The notes: generated from the sequence alone by a model not told the origin. 64,000 bases of DNA from Hemileia vastatrix (GCA_030280995.1 JASXTE010000008.1:5227001-5291000); one strand, 5' to 3'. Counted from the stretch's first letter, positions 10,716 to 23,220 are shown. Numbers and translations are program-made.

Positions 10716-13700
10716 ATTAAGTGAAATTAAATATTATAGTTTCCATGAGTGTTCTGGAAAATGTTTTTCTTTTTATTATAAAAAGAAAATGAATGTTTAT
10801 TTACCATTATACTACTTATGTTTAAAATACACTGAGTTATTTTAATTGAAAAATGTGTACAGGATAATGCCATGATCTATCCATATTAAATTAGCATTTT
10901 TTGTTTACCTTGAATTTACATTGAACAAAACAATTTAATATGCATTGTGCATACAAACTTTTTGAATATTGCACATCTATTATTTCATATGCATATGCAT
11001 ATATTCTTATTGAATTTTGAATATGAATGTATGCTTAATGAATTTGTATTATGCATATTCATATTTCATATTGCTTTTGCATTTGCTCAAACTGAATTCA
11101 ACTGCTGTTCAAGTGATGCACAAGATCTGATCTACTTAGGTTCAAGTAAGGATCAACCTGGGTTAAATCTCTGACAAAAGACAGTCTCTACTGAAATAAA
11201 TCTGGTTTCTCAAAAGCTTCTCAAAATTTTAAAATTAATGGTATGGCTGAAAATTCACCTATTTCCTGTGATGTAAGAATTAAAAAAATTATACCAATAA
11301 ATAAATAAATACAATAATAGATAATCACAAAAAAATAAAATAATACCTAAACAGGATAATAATAAGAATAGGAAAAAGAATAAGAATTTGAATAAGAATA
11401 ATAAGAAAAAAGAAGCAGTAATGTTATCATTATAATGAAAAAATCACTAATAATGACTTTTATTAAGAATAACAATCATAATAAATACTATAATTATCTT
11501 CAAATAAATATTAGCACATTCTATCACGTTTAAAATTTTTTGTTATTTGCATTATAATTTATTAATTTTATATATAAAATTAAGATTCTAATTGTAATAA
11601 TAAAAATATAAACCAAAATATAACCATAAATAAAAGTAGGGGGTAACATACATGGCAAATGTGGAAACACATCTAATTCACTTCTATTCACAAAAAATAG
11701 AGATCACATCTATATTAGTTCATAAAAAGAGGTATATTACACAGTAAAACTCAATATAATTGAAAGTTTACAAGCTATTTTTTTATTTAAAAAATGTGAT
11801 TTTCTAATAGCTTATTTACAATGTTTGACACACCTTAATATATAATTTAATGAAAATAGAATAAAAGGCAAGGAAAATAAAAAAAAGATAATTAAATATT
11901 TATTTTTCATTTCTAATATAATATAAAATTACTTGATATAATTCATTTAACCCCTAGTGGAAAAAATATTTATTTTAATTTCATTTATTTCTTGGAATAT
12001 GTACAAGTATTTTTTGAAGTGCTCATTATAATCTATTTGTTTGAATATTATAATAGATAATCTTAAACAGTGAATGATGGAGTAGAAAAGATCAAACCAA
12101 AATATACCATTTAAACTTACATTTTTTAAAGGTACAATGGATAAGTTTAATTTTAATTAATAATTTGTGCCATATAATATTACTTGGATGATATCAAATT
12201 AAAAAGTTATATAACCCAATGGTTTCCTTCTAAAAAGGTAGTTATAGTGATATTGACCAGAAGCATTTGAAACCTTAAAATAATAATAAAATCATCAAAT
12301 ATGATATCTTGTGGTCTATTCTGAAGATCAATAACAGTCTTTTACCCCTCACTAGGACATGAGATCATCTTACATTCTATATTGGTCAAATCTTGCTTTC
12401 TGGAACACATATCTCTCATAGGCTATAATACTCAAAATATCTCAATTCTAGAATTTTAAATATTTTTTTTGGATAGATCTGGATTCTCTGGAGTGGTTTT
12501 TATGTTTCTGGTTGATTTTTTGGATGCTATTTTACTATATTATCTGTTTTCTTTATACTTAGAGGCTTTTGAGAGTTATTTTATGTTTTTTCTTTTATGG
12601 AGATTTTATTACTTATCTAATGGTTGTATTGGTGCTATATGAGAGCTTTTAACTGGCTGGTATATTTTGGTTGTATTTATCTAATATTTTATTTCATGCA
12701 ATTTTTCTTTATTGCTCTCTATCTTAATTGCTCACTGTTTTGGTTGGTTTTAGGTTACTTATCTGATGTTGGGTTCTATTTTGAGTTTGTTATAGATAAA
12801 TATGCTATATAGTTTTTAAGAGGCCTTTTAAATTACCAGATCTAGTAAGATTGTGGGGGTGGGGCTCTTACTTTGGGCTGACAATCCTGCTAGCATGTTT
12901 AGGGGGAAATCTAAAAGTCAACTGGGTGGGTGACTTTTCTCTTGGTCCACTTGAAGGTCAAGAGGGATTGAGAAGTGAAAAGGTATATATAGAGGGGTTG
13001 GAAGAATAGCTTTGACTAATTTTTTTCACTTATTCATACAATATATAAAACATTCTTGTCTTTTATAGTTCATCATAAAACTTCAGCTTACCTCTTGACT
13101 ATAAAGTAAAGATTCATTTATTATGCACCTTAAATAGTAGAATAGATTTATTATTACTTTTTTAAGAGTTTTTAAATTCCAAGTATATCTTTTCTGTGAA
13201 TGAGAGTTTAATATAAATTGAGCTGATGGCCCTGAGTTGGAACTCATCTGTGAGTTTCCAGGTTACATCCAAAGTATAAAAGGGCAGTAATCTTCAAGCA
13301 CAGAAAATCCTCATCATCCTCTGGATTCTAAGTCATTGGATAGGTACATCTAAATATACATTGAGCTAAATTAATTATATATTAATTGGGAACTTGGTAA
13401 AACCATGCATACTTCTGGAATTAAGCTTTGTGTAAAATATAGTACTGACATAGTATTATTGAAATACAGAATAGAGAATTAGATTATTTTCATAAATTTT
13501 AAATATTTTCTTATTATTATTTCTATTAAATTGATTTTCTAAATTCTCATTTAAGATAATAATGAGTTTATACTACTTATTTTGACATATTATTAGATAA
13601 ATCTTGCTGGTTATTGTTGTTTTTGGCTTGGGAAGTCTTTCTGCTTCTTTTCTGTTATTGTTGTTTTTACTTAGGATGTCTCTGTACCTCTATGGTGTGG

Positions 13701-15586
13701 TCCTTGGACTCAGACTGTATTTTTATTCCCTTTCTAGGGCTCTTTTTGTCCTCTTCTGTGTGGCTGTGGTAATTTTTTAGGGTTGCCATTGATTTGATAT
13801 CATTCTTTGGTGTTGATATTAGGTATTTTCCTGTAAATATCTAATCTTCTCTTTATAACCACCATTTTCCTATCTAATATTTGGGATCCATATTTTTTTA
13901 AATCTTACCCTGTGATTTTTTCTGAATTAATATTCAATAAATAAATACCCTATAATGGACATAGGCATCAGTTCTACTTTTTCTTCTCCCTCCTTTTGTT
14001 CTGCTTAAATCATGTTACTGTAAGATTTATTTCCTGAAACCTTGTTTCCTGTTGTAATTAATCTCATTTTTTGATTTAAATAAAATATATGGTTTATTCC
14101 AGGGAATTCTACCTTGAGTAGCACCTTTAATAGACTTATTCTTCAGTCACTCCCTGGAGTAACTCATTTTTGATTTCAGTCTCTTATGTATCTTAGAACC
14201 ATTCATTAAAACTTTGTCATTTTTACTTGTTCTTTTCCCTCAATTCAAATTATTTTTCACTTTGGATATAAACTCAGATACAGAAATTTAATATCTCACT
14301 ATTCATTAAAAAAATTGTTCCACAAAATTTTTCACCTCAGATTCATCTTTAAGCAAAGGTTAATTTAAGATTTTTTCTACAATGGTGAATAAAAATTGAC
14401 TGATGAGTGAATCAGAAGTGAATGAGTTATATATGAGTGCTTACTTAGAACTTACTGAGAAATAATTTAGTCTCAATTTAGTGGCAACTGATAAAGGACT
14501 AACAATTGAATCAACAGTGGCTGAAAAGTGACTTAGCAGGGATTGAGGGTGAATGAGGGTTAACTAAGTCATAAATGAGTAGTGGCTCATCTCAAAAGTT
14601 TCTTTTTTCTCTGGAAATCCAAATTTTCTGTAGAAAAAAAGTTAATTTTCTCCAAAAAAAATATGTTGTTTTACCTAAACTATGCTTGTATCCAAAAAAA
14701 AAATGGTTTTAATACCAAAGCTATGGTTTTTAACTCAAAAAAAATGTTTATCCCCCCCAAGAATGTGAATTCTCAAGAAACATCTTATTTTAATGCAGAA
14801 AAAAAATTTATCCCTAAATAAACAAAGAATTTTTTTTCTCTATTTCCGCTAAAACAAATTATGTGTGAAAAAGTTTATAGCAATAAATTTTCTGGAAGCA
14901 TTTTTTTTTTTGGGTGGAAATTTTTTTTTTTTGGAAAAATATCCTTTCAAAAAAACAAAAACAAGACAAAAATAATTTTGTTATAAAAAACCATTCAACT
15001 ATCCAAAATTTAAAACTTTCCTGTAAAGAAATTAGGCTAATTTTGAGAAAATACAAAAGAGTATCAAATAATAATCTATGAGCAAGATTTATGGAAAAAA
15101 TATTCATTCTATCAAAAGCATTTATAATTTCTAAAAACTATAAATTCTTGAAACAATTGGTCACTGAATTACTGCATCTAATTTATAATGACATGTTTGA
15201 ATTATGACAACATATTAATTATCTATACTCAAAATAAAAATTCTATTAGCTTGTTCTTCAAGAAAGATAGAACTTAGTCATAAATTTTGTTAATTTTTTG
15301 AGCTGGAAAGTAGCAGTATTGGTCTAGAAGTGTCTCTTGATTGCTAATTTTTACTGATCCAACTTTCTGGAAGCTTACTCCAGAGTTAAAGAATTTGAAT
15401 AGATGGCTAGTCAAAATGATTCTTTTCCTGTAAGCTGTTATCATAGTCATAGTATATTAGATATATATTAGTATTATTCATTGCCATTTTATTCTAGTTT
15501 TATAATTATTACCATATATATTTACTTATAACTCAAACCTAACTCTCAACCTAATCATATGATAGATGGGCAATGTATATGGATGT
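10716..15586. other. AT-rich intergenic region without recognisable genes
   Basis: About 4.9 kb in which I can support no gene. The local features are simple: CATATG-type repeats near 10985, AATAAATAAATA and GAATAAGAATAA microsatellite-like stretches at about 11290-11410, an isolated terminus-like GTTTGACACACC at about 11820, and A-run-rich imperfect repeats at about 14640-14960. Short reading frames here are compositional. Decayed transposon sequence is likely but not demonstrable. It ends with GATGT, the target duplication of element A. Confidence 0.4.
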
Positions 15587-17087
15587 TGTCAGGCTAGGGT
15601 CAAGTACAAGGACGTGAACTAGCTTGAATAGTCAGTTGTCTAGAAGATTTTAATGGTCCTATATGAATACTGTAGTTCTAATCCACTAAGTTGTAAAATA
15701 TAATCAAATATAAAGGTCTCAGTAATATAATTCTCACTATTCTTATATATGGCTTACAATCTTTATAGTTGGTAGAAAAATAGATTATATAAATTCAGAT
15801 ACTATTCAAAAGTCTTATAAAAGTACTAATTGATATTTATTGTAATTGGTTTGGTTATATTGGTTAAATTGTAATGATAAAGAATGAAGAAATACAACCC
15901 AAAAACCTCCTCCTTTTATACACACTGAGTTCACCAATGATTCCCTTGATGTACCACCCAATACACAGTTAATGACGCCTCTAAACAACTAATATACATG
16001 CCCATCAACATTCCTAGTAACCCATGACATAATTAGAAGAGTAACAACGGCAAAAATCCTGTAATAATAAGGAAAATCCATCAAAATTAAAGAAAAAGAC
16101 AAAAAGAGAGTATATGCGTATTAAACAATAATATTAAAGACTAAAGGAGACCTTTTAAGGTTAATAATAGCTTAATAATAAGGGGGATTTACTGTAGAAA
16201 TAATGGGGCTAATCCTGACATTATACTACGTGAAATTCCCATTCAAAAATAACCAAAATTGACTGAGAAACCACCCAAAAACATAAAAAGAGCGTGAGAT
16301 GTGGGGTAACTACATGCAGTTCTTGGAAGGAGCTTGCACGGGTAAATCCTTGAATAAAATTAGGCGAATTTAAGCGTGGTGATGAAATAAAGTGCCAAGA
16401 GTGAGGTTATTAATGAAATTAGTGCATATAAATAAGGTCAATGCATTATTAATTAAGCTAGGACACTAAATAAGCGCCTGTCGCCTATTTTAGTGTGTTT
16501 CCCCACAGTGGGCGTAGAATGTGGGGTAATTATAGTGTGAAAAAAGCTAACTTTGCTAAAAATGAAGCTATTCACACGGGAAAAAAGCAGGCAGTATGTG
16601 GCCAGTACACAGAAGCCATTTCTGGCATAAAAAACACCAAATTTGAAAAGTGTTATTTTTATGCATTTAAATAGCCAAATCAATAGTTCTAAATGAGCCT
16701 AATTGATCTGTCAAAGCGCAATTTTGATATTCTCAATTTTATAGCGCATATAGTCAACTTTTAAGTGAAATAAAGCGCATTTCTTGTTTTTTGCATAAAA
16801 CAATGAATATAACAGCTTTAAGTGTACTTAAAAATTATGTAGCCTTATACTTAAGGTTCTTAAGATTACCCTAACATATTCCAACTTAATATTAAGTACA
16901 TAAGACCTATAAAAGGTGGATATATGCGTGTATATAAGGTGTTATAATGGCATTTTTTGTGTATTATCATAATTTTACTTATGTATACTATTTGTGTACT
17001 CTTATTTATTATTCCCATGTATAGTTCATGTGTTTAACATAACTTATAATTACTTTTTACTCAGTCCTGGAGATATACAGGCTGACA
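15587..17087 (-). repeat. 3' LTR of element A
   Basis: Downstream LTR of the minus-strand element, preceded on that strand by a polypurine tract (17088-17098). A TATAAAAGG box lies on the minus strand at 15912-15920. The six terminal bases form the inverted repeat TGTCAG/CTGACA. The 76-residue frame inside each LTR copy is not supported as a gene. Confidence 0.9.
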
Positions 17088-17098
17088 CTCGCCCACCC
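17088..17098 (-). promoter_or_regulatory. Polypurine tract of element A
   Basis: On the minus strand GGGTGGGCGAG sits directly against the TGTCAG start of the 3' LTR. This is the expected position of the primer for plus-strand DNA synthesis. Confidence 0.65.
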
Positions 17099-17266
17099 AA
17101 AAAAACAATAAAAAAATGATAAGTTATACATTTTATTTTATTAATTTGTAATTTTCAGGTATTCAGAATAAATCTGTAGCATTAAAGATTCAACTTTAAA
17201 GAAATAAAACATAATAAAATATTATGAGTACTGGTTTTTTAACCCCTCAGCTGGTTGAACAGAATT

Positions 17267-19429
17267 TTATTTCTGTTTAAATTTTTTAAGAAGGGTGGAT
17301 AAATTAGAAATTTCTTTTTCAGGTATCCATTTATCAAATTCATTTGATTTCCCTTTAAATCTTAGTAAATACTCAGTTCCTTTTTCTTTAGTAAGGATTA
17401 TTTCCTTGAGTATTTTTTCAATCTCTGCTTTTTCCACAATTTCTTCAGGTTGCTTTTTAGGCCTTCTCCTTCTTTTTGGAAATAAGTCAGGATCATTTGC
17501 ATGGTAAGGTTTCTTTTTTAGACTGCCAGGAATATTATCCAAATCACAGCTTAGAAAGATTTTCATCTCATGGTCTTTGACCAATCCTAGTTCATTTGAA
17601 CCATGAGCAAATGCCATAGGATATGCTTTAATCAATCTCAAAATATCTTCTTCTTCAATTTTTGAGAGTTGAGGACTGAAAGAGGCCTTTTGGATTTCAT
17701 TTTCCAATTCAACCACTTCATTGGTGGTTCTTCCACCTTGCAGTTGTTCTTCTCTAGGAGAAATGGTATATACTGAATTTTCAGAACATATTTTGAATTT
17801 TCTTTTACCATTCACGCCTATGGTGAAACAACTGTTTGCAGGATCTAGTTTAATGCCAAATTTTGTCAATAAATCATTGCCAATAATAAACCAATCACTA
17901 CAATTATTATTATCCATTACTACAAATTCACAAACTGCTCTAACATATCCATTATTATATTTAAAGAATACAGCAGTTTTATATTTGCCAATTGGATTTA
18001 ATACTGAAACAAAACCTCTCCAGTTCTTTGTCTGAACAGATTCTAGTTTTTCCTGGTACTTACTATCAAGTTTCATTAATGTATTAATTGAAACTACACT
18101 ACCTGCAGCCCCAGTGTCAAGAATGGCATTCATTTCTTTTCCACATATGATAATAGGTGCTCTGATAGGTGTTATTTTGTAAGTATCATGAGATACATCT
18201 TTAATTATTTCAGCTTCCTCTATGGAAGTTAAAGATGTGTCTGTATGAGGTATAGCATCATTCAGGAACATTATATCCTTTTCTAATACAAATATCTCAT
18301 TTTCATCATCACTGTAAGATATGTTACTTTTGCAATCCTCACTAGATTCCACATTCTCATCTTCATGATTACTAGGTTCAGAATTCTGTGAGGTTTCAAT
18401 AACATTTATTCCCTTCTTACACGTGTGACCCTTAACCCAAGGTTCATTACATTTGTAACAAGTGTTATTTTCTTGTCTCTTAGGGACAAGGGGAGCTGAA
18501 GGTTTTTTCTTCTCCACTGATAACTTACTTGTAGTAGGTTTTACCACGTCAACACTTTGTCTGTAATTACTATACTTGGTTTCATACTTGTGGTTTAATA
18601 ATATCTCATTGCATATATTAATGAATCCAGAGGTGTCTCTGACAGTTTCAGTTCTAGCTACAATAATGTCTCTAACTGATATAGGCAGCTTGTATATTAT
18701 TTTTTCTTTCCACTCTTCATAATCCATTTTTGGATCCATAGCTTTCATGATTTTTATTAAATTCATTAAGAAGACCATGGGTTTATCTCCAGCATTTGGA
18801 TTATATCTGGCCCTTTCATACAGTCTTTGTTGAGTGATTCTAAATTTTGGGCCACCAAATTGCCTTTCAATTAGTGCCTTCCATTCATTCCAGGAGTAAT
18901 TAATTCCCTCACTCAATACAGATTCAAACCATAATAAGGCCACATCTGTAAATAAAGATATTAACTTTGAAGTAATTTCTTCATCAGGTAATTTATATGA
19001 AAATTTAAAGTTATCAATTCTTTGTATGAATTGTTGCCAATCAGATTTTGAATCCCCGTCAAAAGAAGGGTACTGATCTAACTTAGGCCAGTTCTTTTGG
19101 CTAGTTTTTGCTTCCCTAACCTGAGGAATATTGAGTAATTCACTCACTTTAGAAAGATGATCATTAATTTCATCTTTTACTGATTTTATATTCTCAGAGC
19201 CCATGACACTATGTTCATGTTCCATCATTGGTTTATCATCAGAGTGTTTCATAAAAACTGGTACTCTTTCTACATAAGAGATATTATCCTTTATTGTTTC
19301 AGTATTTTTCAAAATGTTAGCTACTTCAATTTCTACTCTTTGTAACCTATCCTTTATTACAGGTACATGAGTTAAAGTATCATTTACATTTGAAAAAGAC
19401 AATTTTACACGTCCCTCTATGGTAGCCAT
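17267..19429 (-). CDS. Gag-protease-chromodomain protein (RT/RNase H/integrase deleted)
   Basis: 720-residue open frame of element A. A Gag core begins near residue 110 (NWPKLDQYPSFDGD) and is followed by a CX2CX7HXC zinc knuckle at about 324 (18419-18460), an aspartic protease DTGA at about 438 (18107-18118), then directly a basic linker and a chromodomain ending the protein. In B elements the same flanks are separated by about 890 codons of RT, RNase H and integrase. The join near 17501-17516 falls at a Lys-Pro-Tyr that occurs at both deletion ends in B, so microhomology or template switching is likely. The frame is kept across the join. Upstream, the same frame continues to the ATG at 20494 but has stops at 19751-19753 and 19505-19507. 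The true polyprotein start is therefore probably 20494 and this ORF is its C-terminal part. The product would assemble particles and target chromatin but cannot copy or integrate DNA. Confidence 0.85.
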   Translation of the reverse strand: MATIEGRVKLSFSNVNDTLTHVPVIKDRLQRVEIEVANILKNTETIKDNISYVERVPVFMKHSDDKPMMEHEHSVMGSENIKSVKDEINDHLSKVSELLNIPQVREAKTSQKNWPKLDQYPSFDGDSKSDWQQFIQRIDNFKFSYKLPDEEITSKLISLFTDVALLWFESVLSEGINYSWNEWKALIERQFGGPKFRITQQRLYERARYNPNAGDKPMVFLMNLIKIMKAMDPKMDYEEWKEKIIYKLPISVRDIIVARTETVRDTSGFINICNEILLNHKYETKYSNYRQSVDVVKPTTSKLSVEKKKPSAPLVPKRQENNTCYKCNEPWVKGHTCKKGINVIETSQNSEPSNHEDENVESSEDCKSNISYSDDENEIFVLEKDIMFLNDAIPHTDTSLTSIEEAEIIKDVSHDTYKITPIRAPIIICGKEMNAILDTGAAGSVVSINTLMKLDSKYQEKLESVQTKNWRGFVSVLNPIGKYKTAVFFKYNNGYVRAVCEFVVMDNNNCSDWFIIGNDLLTKFGIKLDPANSCFTIGVNGKRKFKICSENSVYTISPREEQLQGGRTTNEVVELENEIQKASFSPQLSKIEEEDILRLIKAYPMAFAHGSNELGLVKDHEMKIFLSCDLDNIPGSLKKKPYHANDPDLFPKRRRRPKKQPEEIVEKAEIEKILKEIILTKEKGTEYLLRFKGKSNEFDKWIPEKEISNLSTLLKKFKQK

Positions 19430-20494
19430 AATATTCTGAGAGTGTTCTAATTTACTTTCTAAATTTCTAATCTCAGAGTTTAATCTTTTATTCTCATTGA
19501 TAAATTAATTATTTGAATTTTCAATAATTTTTAATTTATTGGCTGTGGTACTCAATGACTGTGTTAGTTGTAATAATACATTTTCTGTATTAATGTTTGA
19601 CTCTTTTGAGAACTCTTCCAATTTTTCAATTCTCAATAATAATTTACTTATTATTTTTGATTCCATTGTATTCTCTTTTAAAAAATATTCTATTTTTTCC
19701 GTGTCCAATTCAGAAGACTCATTATCAGGGTCAAGATTTAATTCATTTGATTACATTTTTATATTAATAGTATTTTCCTGGTGATCAATAAAACTATTTA
19801 CATTGTCCTCATGTAAAGACAAGTTTAACATATTCTGTTCAAATGAATAATCCTTTAAATCCTTATCAATAATATCCAATATTTCCTTATCAATCTCATT
19901 ACCTATAAGTAATTTATTTTCAGGTTGATATAATTGATCATAAGAAGTTGGATGACTTACCAAGGTCTTATCCCACTTCCCCTGCCTCTCCTTGCCTTTC
20001 CCCTGTAAGGGTGACTGCTGGAGCCCTGCTGTTGAGGATTGTTGTAGTTTTGGGCGTACCAATCCCATTTCCATTTGCTTACAGTAATTTTTTGGTCCTC
20101 CTCTTGGGCTGGAGGTGTTGCTATGGAATTGTTGGGTGCCACTGTTGGTGGTTGAGTCTTTATGTCCACTAGAGCTTGGTTGACTTCTATGAAACCTTGA
20201 GCTGCTCTCTTTTCCAGATTGTTGATCTGGTCCACTATATTGTTGACTCTTATTGTCAAGGTGTTCAGTAGGGTGGATAGGGAGTGAACTTGTTCTTGTA
20301 AAGTATTTTTTGTTTTCTTTATTGAAACCTGCTTTAAAAGCTTTTCCCTTTCCTCCAGAGACATTGACGGAGTGTTGTTGATTATGGGAGAGTCCTGGCC
20401 CTCCATTTGAATGTCCTGTAACAGGTCTTTCAGCTCTAGGTCTTAAGTTATAAGGTTTTACCTTATTACTTACAATGTCATTGTTGTCACACAT
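19430..20494 (-). pseudogene. N-terminal part of element A Gag polyprotein, two stops
   Basis: In the same frame as the 720-residue ORF, translation from the ATG at 20492-20494 stays open to 19751, then to 19505, then on into the Gag core. Two in-frame TAA codons interrupt it. The first third is Ser/Gln/basic-rich and overlaps the accessory frame. The part after 19900 is acidic, Leu/Lys/Glu-rich and likely coiled-coil, as in B elements. Retained frame through both candidate introns (20416-20473, 19903-19960) indicates that unspliced RNA encoded the polyprotein. Confidence 0.65.
19957..20494 (-). CDS. Spliced overlapping accessory protein of element A, 159 aa (predicted)
   Basis: Exon 1 is 20494-20474 (seven codons, MCDNNDI). 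The intron is 20473-20416 (58 nt, GTAAGT donor, TTACAG acceptor). Exon 2 is 20415-19957, open in the +1 frame relative to the Gag polyprotein. The product has a long predicted coiled coil (from LEEREKLLKQ to about residue 80), a Pro/Gln-rich linker, a WKWD-x5-Y motif, a basic ARRGRG tail and ends Pro-Trp. The same intron position, the opening Asp-[Ile/Val]-x-Met of exon 2, WKWD-x5-Y and terminal PW recur in the B/C family. Role unknown; basic tail and coiled coil would suit nucleic-acid binding or particle structure. Splicing is predicted from signals, not shown. Confidence 0.65.
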
Positions 20495-20818
20495 TTTTAC
20501 GTGGAATTTAAAGAATTGAAAGTTTAGATATGAAAACTTCAAAAAGGAGTTTTATCAGTATTTATCAATACCACTGAAGACAATTTTATTGCCTACTTAT
20601 TGGTATGAAGTGAATATTTAAGTGCCAAAAGTCAAATATGCTTTTATGTGGTCACTTGATTTAACTGGTCTACAATATGTAGCCGTGTTTTTATATTCAA
20701 AAGAAAACAACTGTCAGTATGATTCTTTCTAAATATTTAATGAATTTTACAAACCAATAAAAGAAAAGATTAAGAGTCCTGTTAAAAGAAAACAATTAAT
20801 CAGTTTAATTGGTTTATT

Positions 20819-21064
20819 ATCTGCAAAGATCACAAATTTAATTGGTCTATTGACAGACTCCCACTAAGAACAATTATATGTTAAATTAGTGGTAAAAATT
20901 TTATCTGCAAAGATCTCAAATTTAATTGGTCTATTGACAGACTCCCACTAAGAACAATTATATGTTAAATTAGTGGTAAAAATTTTATCTGCAAAGATCT
21001 CAAATTTAATTGGTCTATTGACAGACCCACTAATAACAATTATAAGTTAAATTAGTGGTAAAAT
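20819..21064 (-). repeat. Three tandem 84-bp repeats in the leader of element A
   Basis: Units starting with CTGCAAAGAT at 20821, 20905 and 20989 are spaced exactly 84 bp and nearly identical; the third lacks two bases near its middle. They lie between the 5' LTR and the start codon, where packaging, dimerisation or translation signals of an LTR retrotransposon would be. No equivalent is visible in the B leaders. Confidence 0.9.
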
Positions 21065-21231
21065 TGTTGATTCAATATCACAATTTTATAATATAACAGG
21101 GCTTCTTTTTCTGAAATCACTATATAAGTGACCCCAACCTGTTGTAATTATCCAAATATTTCTATAGGGATATTATTTACGTGCACCTTCTTTTGAAAAT
21201 TTCACTTACAGGATTATAACAGAATTCTTGA

Positions 21232-21244
21232 GGAAAGGTCCCCA
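21232..21244 (-). promoter_or_regulatory. Primer-binding site of element A
   Basis: On the minus strand TGGGGACCTTTCC begins two bases inside the 5' LTR. The same 13-mer occupies the same position in B2 and B3, with one or two changes in B1 and C. It would pair with the 3' end of a tRNA ending GGTCCCCA; the tRNA was not identified. Confidence 0.75.
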
Positions 21245-21246
21245 AT

Positions 21247-22748
21247 TGTCAGGCTAGGGTCAAGTACAAGGACGTGAACTAGCTTGAATAGTCAGTTGTC
21301 TAGAAGATTTTAATGGTCCTATATGAATACTGTAGTTCTAATCCACTAAGTTGTAAAATATAATCAAATATAAAGGTCTCAGTAATATAATTCTCACTAT
21401 TCTTATATATGGCTTACAATATTTATAGTTGGTAGAAAAATAGATTATATAAATTCAGATACTATTCAAAAGTCTTATAAAAGTACTAATTGATATGTAT
21501 TGTAATTGGTTTGGTTATATTGGTTAAATTGTAATGATAAAGAATGAAGAAATACAACCCAAAAAACTCCTCCTTTTATACACACTGAGTTCCCCAATGA
21601 TTCCCTTGATGTACCACCCAATACACAGTTAATGACGCCTCTAAACAACTAATAGACATGCCCATCAACATTCCTAGTAACCCATGACATAATTAGAAGA
21701 GTAACAACGGCAAAAATCCTGTAATAATAAGGGAAATCCATCAAAATTAAAGAAAAAGACAAAAAGAGAGTATATGCGTATTAAACAATAATATTAAAGA
21801 CTAAAGGAGACCTTTTAAGGTTAATAATAGCTTAATAATAAGGGGGATTTACTGTAGAAATAATGGGGCTAATCCTGACATTATACTACGTGAAATTCCC
21901 ATTCAAAAATAACCAAAATTGACTGAGAAACCACCCAAAAACTTAAAAAAGAGCGTGAGATGTGGGGTAACTACATGCAGTTCTTGGCAGGCGCTTGCAC
22001 GGGTAAATCCTTGACTAAAATTAGGCGAATTTAAGCGTGGTGATGAAATAAAGTGCCAAGAGTGAGGTTATTAATGAAATTAGTGCATATAAATAAGGTC
22101 AATGCATTATTAATTAAGCTAGGACACTAAATAAGCGCCTGTCGCCTATTTTAGTGTGTTTCCCCACAGTGGGCGTAGAATGTGGGGTAATTATAGTGTG
22201 AAAAAAGCTAACTTTGCTAAAAATGAAGCTATTCACACGGGAAAAAAGCAGGCAGTATGTGGCCAGTACACAGAAGCCATTTCTGGCATAAAAAACACCA
22301 AATTTGAAAAGTGTTATTTTTATGCATTTAAATAGCCAAATCAATAGTTCTAAATGAGCCCAATTGATCTGTCAAAGCGCAATTTTGATATTCTCAATTT
22401 TATAGCGCATATAGTCAACTTTTAAGTGAAATAAAGCGCATTTCTTGTTTTTTGCATAAAACAATGAATATAACAGCTTTAAGTGTACTTAAAAATTATG
22501 TAGCCTTATACTTAAGGTTCTTAAGATTACCCTAACATATTCCAACTTAATATTAAGTACATAAGACCTATAAAAGGTGGATATATGCGTGTATATAAGG
22601 TGTTATAATGGCATTTTTTGTGTATTATCATAATTTTACTTATGTATACTATTTGTGTACTCTTATTTATTATTCCCATGTATAGTTCATGTGTTTAACA
22701 TAACTTATAATTACTTTTTACTCAGTCCTGGAGATATACAGGCTGACA
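21247..22748 (-). repeat. 5' LTR of element A
   Basis: Upstream LTR on the minus strand, with TATAAAAGG at 21572-21580 as likely core promoter. The outer part (22544-22748) and the flank to 23220 are repeated inverted at the right end of the window. Confidence 0.9.
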
Positions 22749-23220
22749 GATGTATAATCACACCTGATTCCACATACACCTTCTTTTACAATTTATTTTT
22801 ACTTTTATTTTGTTAACCTCCCTCATCTTTTTTTCCCTACCTCTCAGGTCCCTCATTATCCACTTCAGTCCCAATTCCACACTTTCCTTTTATATTTAAC
22901 TTACCTGTTGCCATTATTTATCATAAGTTTATTTAGATGGCAAACAGAAGGAAAAAATCCTAAAATTTATTGAAGGTCTCTAAAATGAGACTTTAAACCC
23001 CAAAAATCATTATTTATAAATATCTTAGAATCTATTTGTACTACTCTAGAATGACTGATTAATTATTTATCCTCAGAATTTTATTTATTGATCCAAGTCT
23101 TGTCACTGTGCTTTGACTGTCAGGTTATATCATTATTTAATTTTTTTTCTATATTAAATACAATTTTTTTATTCATTCATTATTTTTTCATGTTTTCTCA
23201 CATCACCACAATTAAATGAT
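22544..23220. repeat. Inverted duplication, left arm
   Basis: These 677 bp match the reverse complement of 63324-64000 with only a few substitutions and no net length change. They include the end of the A LTR, the GATGT target copy and about 470 bp of flank. The match reaches the end of the window and probably continues beyond it. Confidence 0.9.

Larger units (their letters stand above)
15587..22748 (-). mobile_element. Ty3/gypsy retrotransposon A, full length but pol-deleted
   Basis: Two LTRs of about 1.5 kb (15587-17087, 21247-22748) differ at only about a dozen positions by eye, and start TGTCAG and end CTGACA. The 5-bp duplication GATGT flanks the whole element (15582-15586, 22749-22753). 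Read on the minus strand the order is 5' LTR, PBS, leader with three 84-bp repeats, overlapping accessory frame, Gag, protease, chromodomain, PPT, 3' LTR. Reverse transcriptase, RNase H and integrase are absent, yet ends and TSD are intact. This copy is therefore non-autonomous; it either moved by trans-complementation or lost pol during its last round of reverse transcription. Confidence 0.9.

Noticed and set aside
11637..11836. Possible 200-bp element between TAGGGGG and a GTTTGACACACC end
   Set aside because: The two ends do not pair well and no target duplication is visible.
12840..13330. Promoter-like TATATA/ATAAAAG motifs and a CCTGCTAGCATG palindrome fragment
   Set aside because: No adjoining gene, LTR partner or target duplication; motifs are expected by chance in AT-rich DNA.
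16453..16683. 76-codon frame in the A LTR (also 22114-22344)
   Set aside because: Identical because the LTRs are recent copies; low-complexity hydrophobic sequence with no independent support.
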